A DNA stretch of 64,000 bases from Cryptomeria japonica. Taxonomy: Eukaryota > Streptophyta > Pinopsida > Cupressales > Cupressaceae. A model generated the notes under the pieces. It searched no databases, was not told the origin of the DNA, and saw only the letters and a program-made list of their open reading frames with translations. The translations under genes were made by a program, and so were the position numbers. This document shows positions 23,129 through 36,235 of the stretch, piece after piece (positions within the stretch are counted from its first letter, which is position 1; every line of letters begins with the position of its first letter). The stretch is taken from NCBI RefSeq assembly GCF_030272615.1, contig NC_081415.1:107177254-107241253 (forward strand), in the 5' to 3' direction.

Positions 23129-24653
23129 TGTTACTAGGCTCTGAAAGCATTTGTTGATAGGCCCAATAGTCAACAAGATGAGAGGAGGGGGGTGAATCAT
23201 ACAAACTTAATCTTCAATATATTCAACAGGTTCAACCTTGGTAGCCTTTACTTTTGAATACAACCAAAACTGTTAAATATTCAAACTCATGAATAGATAG
23301 CATCACAACACATATAACACCAGATTTAACATGGAAACCCAAATAGGGAAAAACCACTATGGGATTTCAGACCGACTAAGAAATATACGCTTCTAGAGTA
23401 TGCTGGGTTAAAAGCAAATCCTATTAAAGATTACAAACACATTGCTAGATGTGACTCGGTTAAGGGATTTCCCTCAGATCTATTAGAATCTTCACTTTCT
23501 TAGAAGTGACCTTGTCAAAGGATTTCAAACACTCAACTAGAATGTCACCTTTCGAGAGGATTTACAAATAAGACTGTTAGGTCCACTCGGTTAAGAGATT
23601 TCCTATCACTTACAGAATAAAAAACAGTAATAATATATATCTGGAACTTCACATCTAAAATGCTAAAGCAGATTCTATTTGCTCAAAACAATCTAGTCAT
23701 AAGACTTATCTAGTCTTCTACTGGGCTTCACAATCTGTTCTTCAATCAGATCTTCAAGCATAAGTGCTCGGTAATCTCTTCTATAGCATCACTGTGCATA
23801 CATTTGCCCGCATGCATTGTTCATCAACAATTCTTTATTTATAAACAATGTATAACCGCTTAATCTCCTTGATCACATTTCCCATGATCAATCTTAGCCA
23901 TCAAATCTTCAAACTTGACTAGGTTCGTTGTATCCTTTGATCTGAAAAATGTTTTACCTCACCTTGGAACTTGTATATCTTTCTTGGAACTTGTGCTAGG
24001 TAATTGTAGTTCAATCTGTGATGTAGATCTAGCTCTTGATTTTTCAAGGCCGTAGATCCTTAACAAAATTCTTGCATGACATACCAATCATCTAATCATC
24101 TGTAGCTCATCGACATCCTTTCATTAAATGTTGCATCCATTCATTTATTGCATTCTGTTACAACTTGGTTGTTACTTGGTAAATACTGAACTTCACTCAG
24201 TAAACATTCTGCCTTCTTTAACCGATATCGACAACCTTAGGGTTTATCGACTAGGTTCCTTAGGGTTTACCGACTAGGTGCTTTGCTTGGTGTCATAGAA
24301 TAGTATTAAACTTACAATCAACAACATATGTAGGATATTACAACAATCAAAACAACATGATCTCATCATTGTCTAACTCGGTAATAGTTGCCCATTGAAT
24401 AATGTATTTCTTACCTCCCATTATCATATTCTTTCTGTGTCACTTACCAACATCTTAATTCTCATCAAAAAATACTTCTTAAGATATGGCAACATCATAC
24501 TGAATCAGAAAATCAATTTCTTGACATCAATGACAAAATAATATTATTAAGACAGTAAACATCCTTCTTCAGTTATATCAATAATCTCCAACAACCTTCT
24601 CAATATCCTTAATGAAATGCCAACAATTTCTTATTGCAATTGAAATGCCAACA
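23129..24653 (-). repeat. 5' LTR of copia F
   Basis: It starts TGTTGGCATTTC at 24653 and ends GTAACA at 23129 on the minus strand, followed by the primer site. It has two telobox units (24236-24280) and the TATA-like box, as in the 3' LTR, and is very similar to it throughout, so the insertion is fairly young. It contains the promoter that would drive the element. Confidence 0.92.
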
Positions 24654-24658
24654 ATACA

Positions 24659-25460
24659 TATTCAAATAATAGATTTAAAGACAAACAATATCATGGTATC
24701 AACATTAGAATCCAATACTAAGAACTCTAGACTTTCTTAGAATGCTCACACTAAGAATATATTCATTAACTTCCTCACAAAACCTCTCACATAGGTGTTG
24801 CAGTATTAAAGACAATTTAATTTATTTGCTTGAAATAAAGCCAATCAAGACATACACATTCTCCATTGAAAAAGACAAATTGAAAATATCATTAACATAA
24901 CAATTCATACAACACTATATAACATATTCGAGCAAGAAAATAATGTTCTCTTTATTTATCTTCAGTATAAAATGACACATTCATGATAAAAGGTTGCGCT
25001 AAAAATATGTGGAAGACTATTTGTCAAGATATTTCTTCAAAGCTATCCTATTACATACTAAACAGAATTTTTCAGAATCGTTCTTCTTGGACCTGAATTC
25101 CCTTTTATAACCCAAGGGAGCAAAACAAGCTTCAGGTCAAGAAGACGCATGGCAAAAGTACAAGTCATTACAATTTTCAATAAGGCCCATTCTTGTCCAT
25201 GTCAACATGTGTGCAATCTTCCTATCTTCATTAAATGCAGGCAGTTGGGAAGTCACCATCCTGGAAGATTTGGGATGCAGGTCTACAAGATCTATGTCTT
25301 CATTGGTACCTTGACACATACTTCTATCAGGATCTGAGGTACATCATAGCGTTTGGCAGTATGTAACCTGGAGAATGGTCGTTGATGATTGAAAGTCTAT
25401 GTTAGTCCTCCTCAAAATTTGCAACACAAAAATTTTAGTTAACAAAAAGAAAAATTGTGG
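24659..25460 (-). repeat. LTR continuation of gypsy E, with TATA box
   Basis: Removing copia F joins this stretch to 16462-16893. On the minus strand it has GTTATAAAAGG (25110-25101), a convincing TATA box, and AATAAAGAG about 150 bp later as a possible polyadenylation signal, so it looks like U3 and R. Its start lies between about 25340 and 25460, right after the stop of the N2 frame, so it may at the same time be the 3' LTR of the N2 element. A 60-codon open stretch (25319-25137) lies in it; I do not call it a gene. Confidence 0.55.
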
Positions 25461-26094
25461 CTACTCTTCTTCCTCAGGCTGCTTTTCCTCCAAGGAGTAG
25501 TACCTTCTATGCAATTCTTCTATCTCATCGGCTGGCCAACAAAAATCCCTCAACCCTTGCAATTTACTTATTGCTTCTTTTGTTTTATGGGCAGGTACAA
25601 CTGTAGCTCCTAAGGAAAATCTATGGCACATTTGATCTACGTCCATGATCTTATCAATAATATTAAAAGAGGTATCCCCTTGCTTTGGATCAGTGGCCAA
25701 AGACGTCAAAACTGCATTTATTTCATCTTGGAAGCCTTGCCTCCATTCTTCTAGGCTCTTGATCTATCCATCATCTATCAAAATTGTGGGGACATGCCAC
25801 TTTTTAAGCCTTTGGAAAGAGTTGATCATTCCCAACACTTATTTCTTCTCCTTTTCTATGTTGGACAACTCTTTAGTTAATAAATTATAATTTTTCCAAG
25901 TGACCCCAACAACTTAAGGGTGTTGGGCCACATTTTTTATTGCCAGCATGACCTCTTTCAACTGTTGACCCTTTGGTAACCAAGTGAATCTTATTGGTTG
26001 AAAGAATTAAATAATCTCATGCAGCTGACTTAGGAGCTGAGATGTCAAAGAATATGAAGAATAAATTTCATCTAATTTTTCAATAATCTTATTT
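25461..26094 (-). pseudogene. N-family unknown protein, copy 2, C-terminal part
   Basis: On the minus strand one frame reads NKIIEKLDEIYSSYSL, then FTWLPKGQQLKEVMLAIKN, ILIDDG, and ends in an acidic tail EEKQPEEEE at 25461, with about four stops. At 26094 it meets the LINE. Across the LINE, using one copy of the TCTTATTT duplication, the frame is in register with 39663 (…SILRIS). The whole part is Lys/Glu/Gln-rich with likely helical segments. No known domain. It directly abuts the E-type LTR. Confidence 0.65.
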
Positions 26095-26790
26095 CTTGGA
26101 GCGTCAAAGGCATTAATGCCCCTAACAAAAGAGGGAGAATAAAATCTCACCTTGATTCTTCAAAGGCGGACAATTTTTTAATCCAAGGAAAGAAGCTATC
26201 ACAGGAAATGTATCACAAAACAGTGGCTAAATAAACACAATTTGGATTGGCCCACATGCAAGGTGTTGGGGCCTTAGGCAGATTGCTTACATTATGGAAT
26301 CCTAAAAACGTCCAAGTTCACTTATTAGATCAAGATCTTAACTAGAAAATGTTTAAAGCAGTATGCTATGACACGAGCTTTACGATATTTAATATTTATG
26401 GCCCCATCCCCACTCTGGAAAAGAAAGGCCTATGGGACAAGCTGACTCTTTTACTCCAACAAGAGGAAGCACAAAACTTCATCATTGGAGGAGACTTTAA
26501 TGCAATCTTGTCCCATAAGGAAAAGCAAGGAGGAATCTTCCCAACCCCACAATCTATGGAGGATTTTATTAGCTTCACCATGAAAAATAACTTATTAGAT
26601 GCGATCCCCAATAATGGTCTCTTTACTTGGACTAACAGGAGATCAGGCTTCCTTCAAATTGCAGAGAGACTTGACAGGTTTTTCATTCTTCTAAAATGGC
26701 GCGTCAATCAGGTCAGTTATCATTAAGACATTCTCCCCATTTCTGAATCAGATCACTTCCTAGTCCAAATTACTTTGGAATGGAGAAAAC
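26095..26790 (+). pseudogene. LINE apurinic-type endonuclease domain
   Basis: The LINE endonuclease nicks target DNA. Reading starts at WSVKGINAPNKRGRIKSHL, continues with IFNIYGP, FIIGGDFNAILSHKEKQGG (catalytic Asp and Asn of GDFN) and ends with ESDHFLVQI (SDH motif). Stops are at about 26236 (TAA) and 26340. The element begins so close to the domain start that the first catalytic Asn region is partly missing. Family: exonuclease-endonuclease-phosphatase. Confidence 0.88.
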
Positions 26791-27289
26791 AAAACCCCAT
26801 GCTAGTTTACGGCTCCTCTTTCAAGTTTGAGCACATGTGGTTTAGACACCCACATTTTCAGGCTCTATTAAGACAATGGTGGGTATCTTCTCCTACATGT
26901 AGAGGAACGAAGATGTTCCATTTTTTTACGAAACTTTAGTTTATTAAGATCCAGGCTAAGGAATGGAACAGAAATATTTTTAAGAATGTTTTTGCCCAAA
27001 AAAAAATCATTGCTCAATAACTGGAAGAAGTTAACCAAAATATAATTTCCAAGGGTTTGGATCAACTCCTGCACTCTACACAAGAGGGCCTTCAAAGTGA
27101 ATGGGAAGAGGTCTGTAAGAGAGAAGAAGAATACTAGAGACAGAAATCAAGAGAACTATGGCTGCAATAGAGAGATAAGAACACAAAATTATTTCATGCC
27201 TCCACAAAATAAAGGAAAGCATCTAACTTTATATTCTCAATCAAGCATGAGGACTCAAGGGAACTGATTAAAACTTTAGCAGATATCCA

Positions 27290-28700
27290 AGATCAAGGTG
27301 TAAAGTTTTTTAAGAATCTCCTAGCCCCACCACATTCTAATTTAGATCCTTCTTGGAAGGACAATGCTAAGCTTCTACTACAATCTATTCCACCTCTAAT
27401 TTCCAACCAGGATAACAGAGACCTTTTGGTCCCCTTCACTTTGGAGGAAGTCCACAAAGTTCTATTTTCCCTTTCCCCAGATAAAGCCCCAGGTCCAGAT
27501 GGGTTCACCACTCTTTTCTTTCAAAAGTGTTGGGATGTGATTGGTTTTGACCTCTTAGAGGTAATGGAAGAATCCAAGAAAAGGGGAGCTATGTTGAAAG
27601 GTTTCAATGCAACAAATATTGTTCTTATCCCAAAAACCCCTTCCCCTTCTTCATTCGCAGATTTCAGACCCATTTCTCCTTGTAACATAATATATAAGAT
27701 TGTAATTAAGGCCATTTACCTTAGAATGCACTTCCTCATACCAAGGATCATCTCACAAGAACAAGGGGGTTTTGTCCTAGGTAGGGAGACTATAGAAGGA
27801 GCCCTAGTAGCGCATGAGGTTTTACACTCTATCCATGAGAGCCAACAAGAAAATTTTGTTATCAAACTTGATATGATAAAAGCATACAATTGGGTCAAGT
27901 GGGAGTTCCTCTTTAAATAATTATCAAAATTCGGTTTCTCAGACAAATGGTGCAAATGGATCAAAAATTTTATCTCAGGCGCACATTTTTTTATTCTAAT
28001 AAATGGTCATCCTTCAGGGTTTTTTAGGGTACACAGGGGATAAGACAAGGCAACCCTATGTCACCCTTTCTCTTCATTCTCATGGTAGATGCTTTGAGCA
28101 GATACATCAATTTTCAATCCTCAAAAGGGCTTTGGCTTGGGGTCACCCTTCCAGATACTTCAATAACAGTAACTCATTCTCTCTTCACTGATGACACATT
28201 GTTATTCGGTAAGTCTTCTCTAAAAGAAGCCAAGCTCATCAAGCAAATACTGGATATCTATTCTTCTACTTCAGTTTAGAAAATTAATGCTGCCAAGTCT
28301 AAGATGTTTATTTTCAACACACCTTCAATCTTATCACTAAGAATATGCAAGACTTTGGGCTTCTCAATGGACTGATTGCCATCCTCCTACCTTGGCATCC
28401 CCTTTTTTATGGGATCAAGCAAACCGTCCTATTGGTTTTCTATCATTGGTAGAATTCAGGCATGAATCTCAGCTTGGAAAGTAAGGTGGCTTTCACTATT
28501 AAGTAGAATGCTTCTTTTCAAGTCAGTGCTAACAGCAATACCGAATTATTACATGTTTGTCCTCAAGGATCCCTCATCCGTCATCCAACAACTGTAGAAA
28601 CTCGTTAGAGATTTTCTATGGAACAGTAATATGAAAAATGAAAGGAAAATCCCCTAACCTCTCTAGAAAAAATGCCATGCCAAAAATCCCAAGGGGGAGT
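27290..28700 (+). pseudogene. LINE reverse transcriptase
   Basis: Recognisable blocks are LFSLSPDKAPGPDGF, NIVLIPKTPSPSSFADFRPI (RT 1-2), QGGFVLGRETIEGALVAHEV, VIKLDMIKAYN (first catalytic Asp), RGIRQGNPMSPFLFIL and THSLFTDDTLLFG (Asp pair). A TAA near 27918 and a frame change near 28019 break it; another TAG follows at 28277. The FTDD variant in place of FADD is conservative. Together with the endonuclease it would have copied its own RNA at the nick. Confidence 0.9.
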
Positions 28701-28749
28701 GGGACTTCACAATTTAAAGCACCACAACAAGGCCTTTGGAGGGAACTTG

Positions 28750-29660
28750 ATTTGGTAAATGTACACTAACTCGGTCTCCAAATGGTGTCAGATTATGCAA
28801 GCTAAATATTTGGACAACACTCAACCATCAAGAGTATTGACACTTTTAGACCCTCCAAAGGGATCTTCTATTTGGAACTTCATGATGGATTCAAGGAATC
28901 TAATATCCAAGTATGTTTCATGGGAAATCAACAATGGTCTCAGTGCTAACTTCTGGATAGACTCATGGTGTGGGCATCCTCCTATTTCTCAATTGGATAA
29001 CATGGCAGACATTATGGATACAACCATAGCCCATTGGGGTATTAAATTGAGGGACTATGTGTCTGTTGTAGAAATATTCTCAAGAAAAATAATCTAGTAA
29101 GATCCTACTCTTCTCCCAATACCCCTCTAGCGAGCTTCCTCATTGGCCAACATTTTATTGAATAGAACAGTTATCATGTATAACAGAGATGATGCATTAT
29201 TTTGGGAAGCTTCAAAATTGGTGCAATATTCAATCAAAGAAGGTTAAAATGCCTTGCAGGAGGGTTGCAGCAGTAAGGCAAGAAGTCGGGCATACTCCTG
29301 TTGGAATGACATTGTCTTACCAAAAGCAGGTTATTTTGCATGGCTAAAATTGAATAAAAGAATCTTAACATCAGAGAGATTAGTAAAACTAGGCATAACA
29401 CAAGCTTTTAATTTTGTATTTTGTGACTTAGAGGAAGAATCAGTTGATCATTTATTTTTACACTGCTCTTTCGCTTCCCAATGTTGGTGCTTCATCGTGA
29501 ATAAACTCCAACTCATTTGCCCTTTCCGAAATCACTGTGGGATATGTTTAACTCCTAGCCTCTTTTATTCTCTACATCAACCTTCTCAAGTATTTGGAAT
29601 GTGCTCCTGCTCACATTATTTGGGCAATTTGGTGGGAGAGGAAAAAAAGAATCTTTAGAA
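28750..29660 (+). pseudogene. LINE thumb and zf-RVT region
   Basis: Open pieces at 28759-29097 and 29254-29658 encode SSIWNFMMDSRNLI and IVLPKAGYFAWLKLNKRILTSERL...ESVDHLFLHCSFASQCW. The last is the zf-RVT motif found downstream of RT in plant LINEs; one of its cysteines remains in CDLEEES and one in HC. Frames alternate and stops intervene. Confidence 0.82.
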
Positions 29661-29845
29661 AGACATCCTCTTCTCTAGATCAAGTTTTGATCAAATTGGA
29701 AAATTTGATTCCAGAAATCATTAACTCTTCTCTTACAAATTCCAAAGACATCCAATAATTTACCTAGTGGGATAAGGCAATTACAAAATCTTGGCAAAAA
29801 ATTATTTTTCCAATAGGGATTCCCCTAAACTAGTCTTCAGTCCAT

Positions 29846-30117
29846 GTGAAAGATAGGTCATCCATAAAATGGACACCCCCAACTCCAAATTTTTTTAAGA
29901 TCAACTTTTACGGCTCTTCTCATGGAAATCCATGGAAATTGAGAATTGGAGTTTGCATACGAGATCATTTTGGCGAAATGCATGCTTTCCAAGCCTCACC
30001 CATCCCTCTGGGTACGAATAACTTGGCGGAAGCAAATGCTTTACTAGCCAGTCTAGCGCTAGCAAGGAAGTGTGGCTTCTCCAATATACACATAGAAGAG
30101 GATTCTTTAGTCATTAT
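29846..30117 (+). pseudogene. LINE RNase H, first part
   Basis: It holds PNFFKINFYGSSHGNP, NNLAEANALLASLALA (catalytic Glu) and IEEDSLVI (Asp). The first catalytic Asp, normally in NFDGS, is Tyr here. The frame is cut at 30117 by copia C and continues at 37739 in register after removal of the copia and one ATTAT. Confidence 0.9.
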
Positions 30118-31638
30118 TTGTTGGCATTCCAATTACAATGAGAGATTGTTGGCATTTCAATGAGGATATTGAGAAGGTTGTTGATGATTATGGATATAAT
30201 TGTTTAAGGATGTTTACTGTCTTAATAAAATTATTTTGTCATTGATGTCAAGAAATTGATTTTCTGATTCAGTATGATGTTGCCATATCTTGAGAAGATT
30301 GATTTGAAGAGAATTAAGATGTCGGTAAAAGACACAGAAAGAATATGATGAATAAGGGGAGCAATAAGTTATCCAATGGGCAACTATTATTGAGTTAGAT
30401 AATGATGAGATCATGATGTTTAGATTGTTTTGATATCCTACATATGTTGTTAATCGTAAGGTTAATACTATACTATGTCACCAAGAAAAGAACCTGGTCA
30501 GTAAACTCTAAAGAACCTAGTCGATAAACCCTAAGGTTATCACTATCAATTAATGAAGGTGGAATGTCTACCGAGTGAAATTTAGTATTTATCAAGTTGT
30601 AACCGAGCAGTAACAGAATGCATTGGATGATTAAAAGCATTATTTAATGAAGGAAGCTTATGAGCTGGAGTTGATTAAATGATTGGTATGCCGTGCATAA
30701 AGTCTGTTAAGAATCTATGGTATTGAAAGATCGACAAGAAGATCTACAACTTAGATTGAACTGCAATACCCTAGCACAAGTTCCAAGAAATGTATGCAAG
30801 TTTCAAGGTGAGGTAAAATGTTTTCAGATTGAAGGATACATTGAACCTTGTCAAGTTTGAAGATCTGAGGGCTATGATTGATCATGGGAAATGTGATCAA
30901 GAAGATTCAGTGGTTAGCAAATTGTTTATAAATAAGGAATTGCTGATAAACAATGTATGCGGGCAAATGTAAGCACAAGGATGCTACAGAGTGATTACCG
31001 AGCATAGAATCTTGAAGACCTATTTGATTAACAGAGTATAGAGCCCAGCAGAGGGACAAGATAAGTCCTATGACTAAGAAGTATTGAGAAAATAAGAATA
31101 TGCTTTAGCATTTAAGATCTAAAGTTGCAGATATATTCTTATTAATGTTATTTTGTCAAGTGACAGAAAATCTCTTAACCGAGTGGACTTAACAGTCTTA
31201 TTTGTAAAACCCTCTAGCAAGGTAACATTTTAGTTGAGTGTTTGAAATCCTTTGACAAGGTCACTTCTAACAAAGTGAAGATCCTAACAGATCTGAGGGA
31301 AATCCCTTAATCGAGTCACATGTAGCAATGTGTTTGTAATCTTTAATAGGATTTACTTTTAACCGAGCATACTCTAGAAGAGTACATTTCTTAGTGGGTC
31401 CGAAATCCCACAGTGGTTTTTCCCTATTTGGGTTTCCACGTTAAATCTAGTGTTGAATGTGTTGTGATGTTATGTGTTTATGAGTTTGCATGTTTTACAG
31501 TTTTGGTTACGTATATTTGTTAAAGCTACCGAGGTTGAAATCTGTTGATTTCATGGAAGTTTAAGTTTGTATGATTCACCCCCCCTTTCATCTTGTTAGC
31601 TTGGCATCTATACTTAACAATTAGTATCAGAACTATCA
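30118..31638 (+). repeat. 5' LTR of copia C
   Basis: It starts (T)TGTTGGCATTCC and ends ACTATCA, followed after AT by the primer site. It contains two telobox units (30490-30535, the first mutated), a TATA box (TATAAATA near 30926) and the terminal C-run. It differs from the 3' LTR in telobox copy number. Confidence 0.92.
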
Positions 31639-31640
31639 AT

Positions 31641-31652
31641 TGGTATCAAAGC
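31641..31652 (+). promoter_or_regulatory. primer binding site of copia C
   Basis: TGGTATCAAAGC, two bases after the LTR, matches the initiator-Met tRNA complement (TGGTATCAGAGC) except for one base. Confidence 0.85.
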
Positions 31653-31702
31653 TTTCGACTCTAGAAGTAAAGTTTAAAAGTACTTGAGGCAAAGATCCAA
31701 AG

Positions 31703-34700
31703 ATTTATAAGAGGGATGCACCGAAGTTGAACAAGTCTAGTTTCTCTACATGGCAGAAAAGGATGAAGTTGCACTTATCAGGAGTTGGAGAATATGAAAC
31801 ATATTATCTAGATAATGATTTCATTACACCGAGCACCTATCCATTGACAATCGAAGAGATAAAGGAAAAGGAAGAACAAACTCAAGAAATGGTTGAAATA
31901 TCATCAGCATTGACCGACTCAGAGTTTAATGATCTAGAAGGCTGTAGTGATGCAAAAGCAATGTGGGACAAACTCATATCTGTGTATGGCGGTGATGACC
32001 ATGTTCAAAGAGCAAAAATACATAGTCTAAGAGGACAACTTGAATCTATGAGGATGAATGAAGGTGATAACATAACCCAGTACAGTACAAGATTAAAAGA
32101 GATTGTCAATCAAATCAAAGGAGTAGGTGGAACTATTGAAGAAAAGGATATAACAAGTAAGTTGTTGAGAACCCTTCTACCAGCTTATGCAATCCAAGTC
32201 TCTGCAATCAATGAATTGAAGTCTATACACAATATGCCAGTTTCTTTAGATGCTACTATTGGTAAGCTACATGGATTTGAGTTAAGTAATTTTGATAACA
32301 GTGGGTCTTCGGTAACTAAAGTTGAATCTGCTTTCAGTTCTTTTCATATTGGTGAATTTGATGATTACAATGATAGAATGAGTAAGTACACTGAAGGGGA
32401 TCACAGTGGAGCAAGTGAAATATTTCACAAGAACATGGAAAAAGTGCACAAACTGTATGAGGAAATCAAGAAGCAAGAAGAGTTTGAAGCACTATTAGCC
32501 AGAAGGTTACCAAGAGGAAAAGGTAAGTATAAAGGAAAACTACCTCTAAAATGTTTCAATTGTGATAAGATAGGGCATATGTCTTCTAACTATCCTGACA
32601 AAGATTCTATTGAAAAGAGAGATTACCAAGATGATAGACAGAAAGATAATCATTACAGAGGATACTGAGATTTCAGAAGAAGAGATAGAAAGTCATACCT
32701 AATAGCTGATGAGGAATCCAATGATAATAAATCTAATGAAACTAATACAGAGGAAGTAGTTTATGTGGCTATCAAAGATGGATCTGATGAAGAAAGGTAT
32801 GAAGAGAAAGCCCTAATAGCTCACATAAGTAAAAATGATTCTTGGATCATAGATGGTGGATGTTCACATCACATGACAGGTGACAAACTCAAGTTTGTTA
32901 AATTAGAAGATTATGATGGAGGATATGTAAGATTTGGTAATGATGCACCATGTCTAGTAAAAGGTAAAGGATCCATAACACTTCTTGACAATGCTAAATG
33001 TAATGATGTCTATTGGGTTGAAGGTTTGAAATAAAATTTGTTGAGTGTAGCACAACTAAGCAACACAGGTTACCGAATAGAATTTCAGAAAGGAATTGTC
33101 AAAGTTCATGACAAGCATGGAAAGTTAGCAGCTACCGAGACACAAACAAAAGGTAACACATTTCATCTTGACTCAACTCGGAACAATTGTCTTTATGCAA
33201 AGATAGATGATACTTGGTTATGGCATAAAGGTTTTGTCATGTAAATTTTGATAATCTGATCAAAATAAGTAAGAAGCACCGAGTAAGAGGTCTACCAAGT
33301 TTTAAAAAACCCGAGAATGCTATGTGCCGAGGATTCCAGATGGGTAAGATGACAAGATCAAGATTTACAAGTAAGTCTTACACTTCCAAGGGAATTTTAT
33401 ATCTTGTGCATACTGATCTTTGTGGTCCTATGAAAGTTAAAAGTTATTATGGTGATAAATATTTCATATTATTTGTGGATGATTATTCAAGGATGATGTC
33501 AGATATGTTTTTAAAAGAAAAATCAGAATCTTTTCAAATGTTTAAATGGTACAAGGCAAGAGTTGAAAATGAAATAGGAAGACAACTAAAATGTCTTAGA
33601 TCTGATAGAGGAGGAGAGTTCACCTCTGATGAGTTCAATTTATTCTGCAATGATCATGGTATAAAAAGACAAGTCTCTGCACCGAGAACTCCATAGCAAA
33701 ATGGGATAGCTGAGAGAAGAGACAGATCTATTGTGGATTATGCTAGAACCCTGATGAATGAAAAGAAAGTGCCACAAACATTTTGGAGAGAAGCAATAAG
33801 CACAGTAGTCTACACCCTAAATTAAGTACAACTGAAGAAAGGAACTTTGAAGACACCATATGAAATTTGGTATGACAAGAAACCTAATGTAAGTTATTTT
33901 AAAATCTTTGGAAGTAGATGCTATGTACACAAAGATGATAAAAATGGAAAATTTGATCAGAAAAGTGAAGAAGGAATATTTCTAGGTCATTCTTCTAGAA
34001 GCAAAGCATTTAAGTGTCTGATCAAATCATCTAACAAATAGTAGAAAGTGCAAATGTGAAAAAATGATGAATTTGCAAAAAGAAATGATGAAGGAAATTC
34101 CAAGGAACCAGAAGATTATGAAGAATTTGTCTATGTTCAACCGACAAGTCCTACCAAAAGAATTATTGAAGAAAATAAAGAGGATATCCAATTACCAAGT
34201 GATGACGAAGATCATACAGAGCTTGTATTAGCCAAGTATGTCAGAAGGAATCATGCATCAAGTGAAATTATAGGAGATAAGAATGATCCAGTGATGACAA
34301 GGAACAAAATGAGACATAACACATGTCTGATATCTGAATTTGAACCAAGAATAGTAAAAGAGACATTTAACAATAAAGATTGGGTAAATGCTATGATAGA
34401 AGAGATTGATCAAATCAAGAAGAATGACACATGGACACTGGTCCCAAGACCAAAGGACAAAATGTAATCAGTACAAAGTGGATTTTCAGAAACAAGCTAA
34501 ATGAAAAAGGTGAGGTCATTCGAAATAAAGCAAGACTAGTTTGCAAAGGATATGCTCAAGAATAAGGAAAAGATTATGGTGAGACCTTTGCACCTGTGGC
34601 AAGACTTGAAGGAATAAGAACATTGTTGGCATATGCTGCTTTCAAAAATTTCAAGGTATATCAAATGGATGTCAAATCTGCATTTTTGAATGGTATATTA

Positions 34701-35872
34701 GAAGAAGAAGTTTATATTGAACAACCTGAAGGTTTTGTTGAAGACAAGAGTAAAGATCAGGTATGTAAATTGGTCAAAGCTTTATATGGTTTGAAACAAG
34801 CACCTAGAGAATTGTATGAGAGATTGCACTCTTATTTGATCAAAATTGGTCTTATAAGAACAAGTGAAAACAACAATATGTACATGAAGAATGATGAAGA
34901 AAATGGAATACTAATCTCAACCATATTTGTTGATGACATTATATTTTGTGGAAATGATTCTCTATGCAAAAGCTTTGGTAATGAAATGTGCAAAGAATTT
35001 GAGATGTCACTAATCGGTGAGATAAAGTATTTTATAGGTTTACAGATACTGCAAATGAAAGATGAGATTTTCATTACTCAATCCAAGTACATAAAGGAAA
35101 TCTTGAAGAAATTTGGAATGGAGGACTCAAAACCAGTAAGTACTCCTATGACTACCAACTGTAAATTATCAAAGAATGATGAATCTGCATCTGTTGATGA
35201 GACACTTTACCGATCTATGATTGGAAAGTTGCAATATGTTGTTCACAGTAGACCAGATATAGCACATGCAGTAGGTATAGTTGCAAGATTCTTTCTAGAT
35301 CCCAAAGAAACACATATGATAGCAATCAAAAGAATTTTTAGATACCTAAGAGGCACTGAAGATTATGGCTTAGTATATGACAAGAGAAATAATTTTGATT
35401 TAAAAATTTATACTGATGTTGATTGGGCAGGCAACATTGATGATAGGAAAAGAAGAAGTGGAGGAGCTTTCTTTTTAGGAGACAGACTAGTAAGTTGGCT
35501 TAGCAAGAAACAAGGATGTGTTTCACAGTCAACGACAGAAGCTGAATATGTTGCTTGAATTGCACTAATATAGCATGGATCAAACAACTATTGGAAGGCA
35601 TAAATGAGACAATTATCGAGCCAGTAACTATATTCTGTGATAATAGTAGTGCCATTAACATTTCAAACAATCCTATAATGCACTCTAAGACAAAGCACAT
35701 CTCTATCAAATATCATTATCTTAGAGAAGAAGTTCAAGAGAAGAAAGTGGTGTTGGAGTATGTTAGCACAAAGGAACAAATAGAAGATATCTTCACCAAG
35801 CCACTGCCAAGGGACACTTTTGAGTATCTCAGAAGCAAGCTAGGGGTCCTACCCCTATCTTCTACTCACTGA
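31703..35872 (+). pseudogene. copia C gag-pol polyprotein
   Basis: The start codon that F has (ATG) is ATT here at 31703-31705. Gag (KRDAPKLNKSSFSTWQK...) is open to 32668, with a zinc knuckle whose last Cys is Tyr (CFNCDKIGHMSSNY). The protease motif is IDGGCSHHM, so D-S-G is lost. Integrase has HTDLCGP and RSDRGGEF, then a TAG near 33693 where F has CAG. RT (34596-35558) is open and has [20 protein letters not shown] and [11 protein letters not shown] 7-bp deletion at about 35553 shifts the RNase H frame, which continues 35555-35872 to DIFTKPLPRDTFEYL. Confidence 0.9.
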
Positions 35873-36235
35873 TCGAGTTCGGTGAAAGCATCAATTCGAT
35901 GACTCTACAAAATACTTTTTATGAGTTAATGTTGATTTACACACTTTAGGAGGTTTTCTAAAGGTGTGTAGATAACAATACAGGGAATAGGAATTGTAGA
36001 CACAATGCTCTGACCAAGACTAAGACGATACATAGAAAGGAAATCACTTCTCAGAGAAAGAAATTATGTTTTAGTTCTTTTTACTTTTTGGCATTGTTGT
36101 CAAAGGGGGAGAAGACTAATGTATGGGGGAGAAGTCTAATGACAAGAGGAGAGGATTTAAGAATCTCACAACAATCTGAATCAGAATCAATTAGGTCAAA
36201 CCAATTGGTTTTTCCATCAATGCCAAAGGGGGAGT
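35873..36235 (+). other. copia C 3' untranslated region with polypurine tract
   Basis: Non-coding. It has purine tracts CAAAGGGGGAGAAG near 36101, ATGGGGGAGAAG near 36124 and CCAAAGGGGGAG near 36223; the last is next to the LTR and probably primes the plus strand. Confidence 0.7.

Larger units (their letters stand above)
16894..24653 (-). mobile_element. full-length Ty1/copia element F
   Basis: Both LTRs (16894-18423 and 23129-24653), the primer binding site, gag, protease, integrase, RT, RNase H and polypurine tract are present in copia order on the minus strand. The target duplication ATACA is perfect (16889-16893 and 24654-24658). It is the best preserved element of the window, with one TAG between the RT halves and a few other lesions. 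It belongs to the same superfamily branch as B and C but its LTR end differs (...GTAACA instead of ...CTATCA). It inserted in the LTR of gypsy E. Confidence 0.93.

Noticed and set aside
16912-24655. ACAAT as target duplication of copia F
   Set aside because: It would need LTRs starting TGGCA and ending in CAACA at 16917. The sequence beyond (to 16894) matches the end of the other LTR and gives a perfect ATACA duplication with TGTT...AACA ends, which explains more.
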